From the NCBI GenBank assembly GCA_027592105.1, contig JAQCLA010000150.1, positions 1-6,008 on the forward strand: 6,008 nucleotides of DNA, given 5' to 3'. A program made the translations under genes and the position numbers. Each line of letters starts with the position of its first letter. Within the stretch, counting starts at the first letter, position 1. The notes below the pieces were generated by a model. That model ran no database searches. It was not told the origin of the DNA and saw only the letters and a list, made by a program, of their open reading frames with translations. Positions 4,470 through 6,008 of this stretch are shown one piece after another. Source of the DNA: Pseudomonadota bacterium. GTDB taxonomy: Bacteria > Pseudomonadota > Alphaproteobacteria > Rhodobacterales > Rhodobacteraceae.

Positions 4470-6008
4470 ATGCCACACCCTTCCAAGTTCAGCCTTCTTG
4501 CGGTGATTTGCATTGCCGCCTTGGGCCTTGGGCTGCGCGCGGGCACCGCACAAGAGGTCACGCTCAGCGCGCCCGAGGCGGTGATTGACCGCCTGCGCCG
4601 CGACGCCCTGCTGTTGCGCCAAGGCGATGAGGCCGATGTGCGCAGCGGGGCCGATATCACCGCCGCCGCGCGCGCCGATTACGGGCGGCTCATCGGGGTG
4701 CTGTACGAGGCGGGGTTTTTCGCGCCTGTGATCTCCATCCGGCTTGATGGGCGCGAGGCATCCGAAATCTCCCCCTTGTCGCCGCCCGCGCGTGTCGCGC
4801 GGGTTGAGATCATCGTGCAAACCGGCGCGCCCTTTCACCTTGGCCAAGCGCAGATCGCGCCGCTTGCGCGCGACACGGACTTGCCCGTGGGGTTTGCAAC
4901 CGGTCAGCCGGCCAATACCGCGCTGCTGCGCGATGCCACGCAGGTCGCGCTTTTGGGGTGGCAGAATATCGGCCATGCCAATGCCGTCCTGTCACACCAG
5001 CGGATCGTGGCGCAAAACCGCGATGCGGTGCTGGATGTCGATATCGGCCTTGCCCCCGGCCCGGTCATTCGCTTCGGCGACCTGCTGCCGATGGGCCAAG
5101 TGCGCATGCAACCCGCGCGCATCGCCGCCATCGCCGGGCTGCCCAGCGGAGAGATCTATTCCCCCGCGGCCCTGAACCGCGCCGAGGCACGTTTGCGCGA
5201 CACCGGTGCCTTTGGTGCCGTGGCGCTTTCGCTTGCCCCGGCCAAGGGCGACAATAGCGCCGATGTCACCGCCATCGTGGAGGAGGCACCGCTGCGCCGC
5301 CTCGGCTTTGGCGCGGAACTTGCCAGCGATGCGGGCATTCAACTCAGCGCTTATTGGCTGCATCGCAATCTTTTCGGCGGGGCCGAGCGGCTACGCTTTG
5401 ACCTCGCCATCGCGGGGATCGACGATATTCAAAGCGGCGATGAGATCGACACCACGCTTTCCGCCCGCTTTGACCGGCCCGCGACCTTCGGCCCGGATAC
5501 AGCGCTATCGCTTGAGGCCGAGACCGTCATCTTGCGCGAACCCAGCTATCGGATCGAGGGCGCGCGGATCGCAGGCGGATTGACCCATCGCCTCTCGGAC
5601 GAAATCACGCTGTCAGGCGGTCTTGGGCTGGAATTCTCGCGAATCGAGGATGGCTTGGGGCGGCGCGATCTCACGCGTTTGACCCTGCCCTTGGGCCTAA
5701 TCGTCGATCGGCGCGATGAAGTGATCGATGCGCGGCGCGGCAGCTATCTCGCGGCCGAGCTTGAGGGCTTTGGCCTTTTCGGGGCAAGCAGCGGCGCGCG
5801 GATCACGCTGGATGGGCGGCGCTATTGGCCGCTTGGGGCAGGCCGCGCCACCCGGCTCGCCGCGCGCGGTCAGATCGGCGGGATGATCGGGGCCGATCTG
5901 GCAGATATTCCGCCCGATGATCTGTTCTTTTCGGGTGGCGCGGGCACAGTGCGCGGCCAGCCCTATCGCAGCCTTGGCGCAACGCAATCGGGCCTTGCCA
6001 GCGGCGGG
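4470..6008 (+). CDS. tamA: TamA-type outer-membrane assembly protein of the BamA/Omp85 superfamily (3' end beyond window)
   Basis: The frame stays open for 513 codons to the last base. Residues 1-27 form a signal peptide (KFSLLAVICIAALGLGL, cut near GTA|QE), sending the protein to the outer membrane. About three POTRA-like domains follow, at roughly 31-108, 109-195 and 196-274. The last runs from FGDLLPMGQ through DVTAIVEEAP, a typical POTRA end before the barrel. From about residue 276 (RRLGFGAEL) the sequence alternates like beta strands, with NLFGGAERLRFDL near 300. The family loop-6 motif FFSGGAGTVRGQPY is at 486-499, including the conserved V494-R495-G496 that reaches into the barrel. 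Three POTRAs point to TamA and not BamA, which has five. E. coli TamA is 577 residues, so roughly the last 80 to 100 residues and the final strands should lie past the edge. TamA works with inner-membrane-anchored TamB in envelope protein insertion and lipid transport, and tamB is expected directly downstream. No convincing promoter was found. TAGAAT at 4448-4453 resembles a -10 box but has no -35 partner. Confidence 0.9.
   Translation, partial: MPHPSKFSLLAVICIAALGLGLRAGTAQEVTLSAPEAVIDRLRRDALLLRQGDEADVRSGADITAAARADYGRLIGVLYEAGFFAPVISIRLDGREASEISPLSPPARVARVEIIVQTGAPFHLGQAQIAPLARDTDLPVGFATGQPANTALLRDATQVALLGWQNIGHANAVLSHQRIVAQNRDAVLDVDIGLAPGPVIRFGDLLPMGQVRMQPARIAAIAGLPSGEIYSPAALNRAEARLRDTGAFGAVALSLAPAKGDNSADVTAIVEEAPLRRLGFGAELASDAGIQLSAYWLHRNLFGGAERLRFDLAIAGIDDIQSGDEIDTTLSARFDRPATFGPDTALSLEAETVILREPSYRIEGARIAGGLTHRLSDEITLSGGLGLEFSRIEDGLGRRDLTRLTLPLGLIVDRRDEVIDARRGSYLAAELEGFGLFGASSGARITLDGRRYWPLGAGRATRLAARGQIGGMIGADLADIPPDDLFFSGGAGTVRGQPYRSLGATQSGLASGG

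Noticed and set aside
4315..4476. N-terminal extension of the NDUFA9-like protein to 4476
   Set aside because: It would cross the predicted promoter and the strong GGAGGA site, and puts over 50 unrelated residues in front of the Rossmann strand that normally begins the protein.
3924..4976. 350-codon minus-strand frame spanning the NDUFA9-like gene, the spacer and the beginning of tamA
   Set aside because: It overlaps two well-supported genes in other frames, has no recognisable domain and an Arg/Ala-rich composition typical of shadow frames.

Overview
The window looks like a chromosomal segment of an alphaproteobacterium of the Rhodobacteraceae type. The reasons are the high GC content and strong GC bias at third codon positions, the protein signatures (a glutamate synthase small subunit, UppP and NDUFA9-like protein that resemble Rhodobacter/Roseobacter-group versions from memory), and the gltD – secreted hypothetical – gltB order. 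No mobile element, tRNA, rRNA, CRISPR array or phage gene is visible. This reads as ordinary core genome.

Layout. On the minus strand, from about 2316 down to the left edge, lies a glutamate synthase operon read right to left. It holds gltD (880-2316, GTG start), a gene for a small secreted four-cysteine protein of unknown function (117-851, GTG start), and the first 18 codons of gltB (1-54), which is cut by the window edge. An AT-rich spacer of about 210 bp (2317-2527) separates this operon from the divergent uppP (2528-3331, plus strand). uppP converges on an NAD(P)-binding NDUFA9-like gene (3328-4314, minus strand), and their stop codons overlap in one TTAA. A 155-bp spacer (4315-4469) carries a candidate promoter for the NDUFA9-like gene. 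It leads into a divergent tamA-type outer-membrane assembly gene (4470 to the window end, plus strand), which is open through the last base and lacks its C-terminal part.

How the genes work together. GltD and GltB form NADPH-dependent glutamate synthase, the assimilation step that turns glutamine and 2-oxoglutarate into two glutamates. UppP recycles the undecaprenyl lipid carrier for peptidoglycan and other envelope polymers. TamA, normally with TamB, acts in outer-membrane biogenesis. The NDUFA9-like protein is an extended short-chain-dehydrogenase-type nucleotide binder whose bacterial role is not settled. The right half therefore leans toward cell-envelope functions and the left half is nitrogen assimilation. 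The least understood parts are the secreted protein inside the glt operon and the NDUFA9-like protein. I found no convincing evidence of a new multi-gene system.
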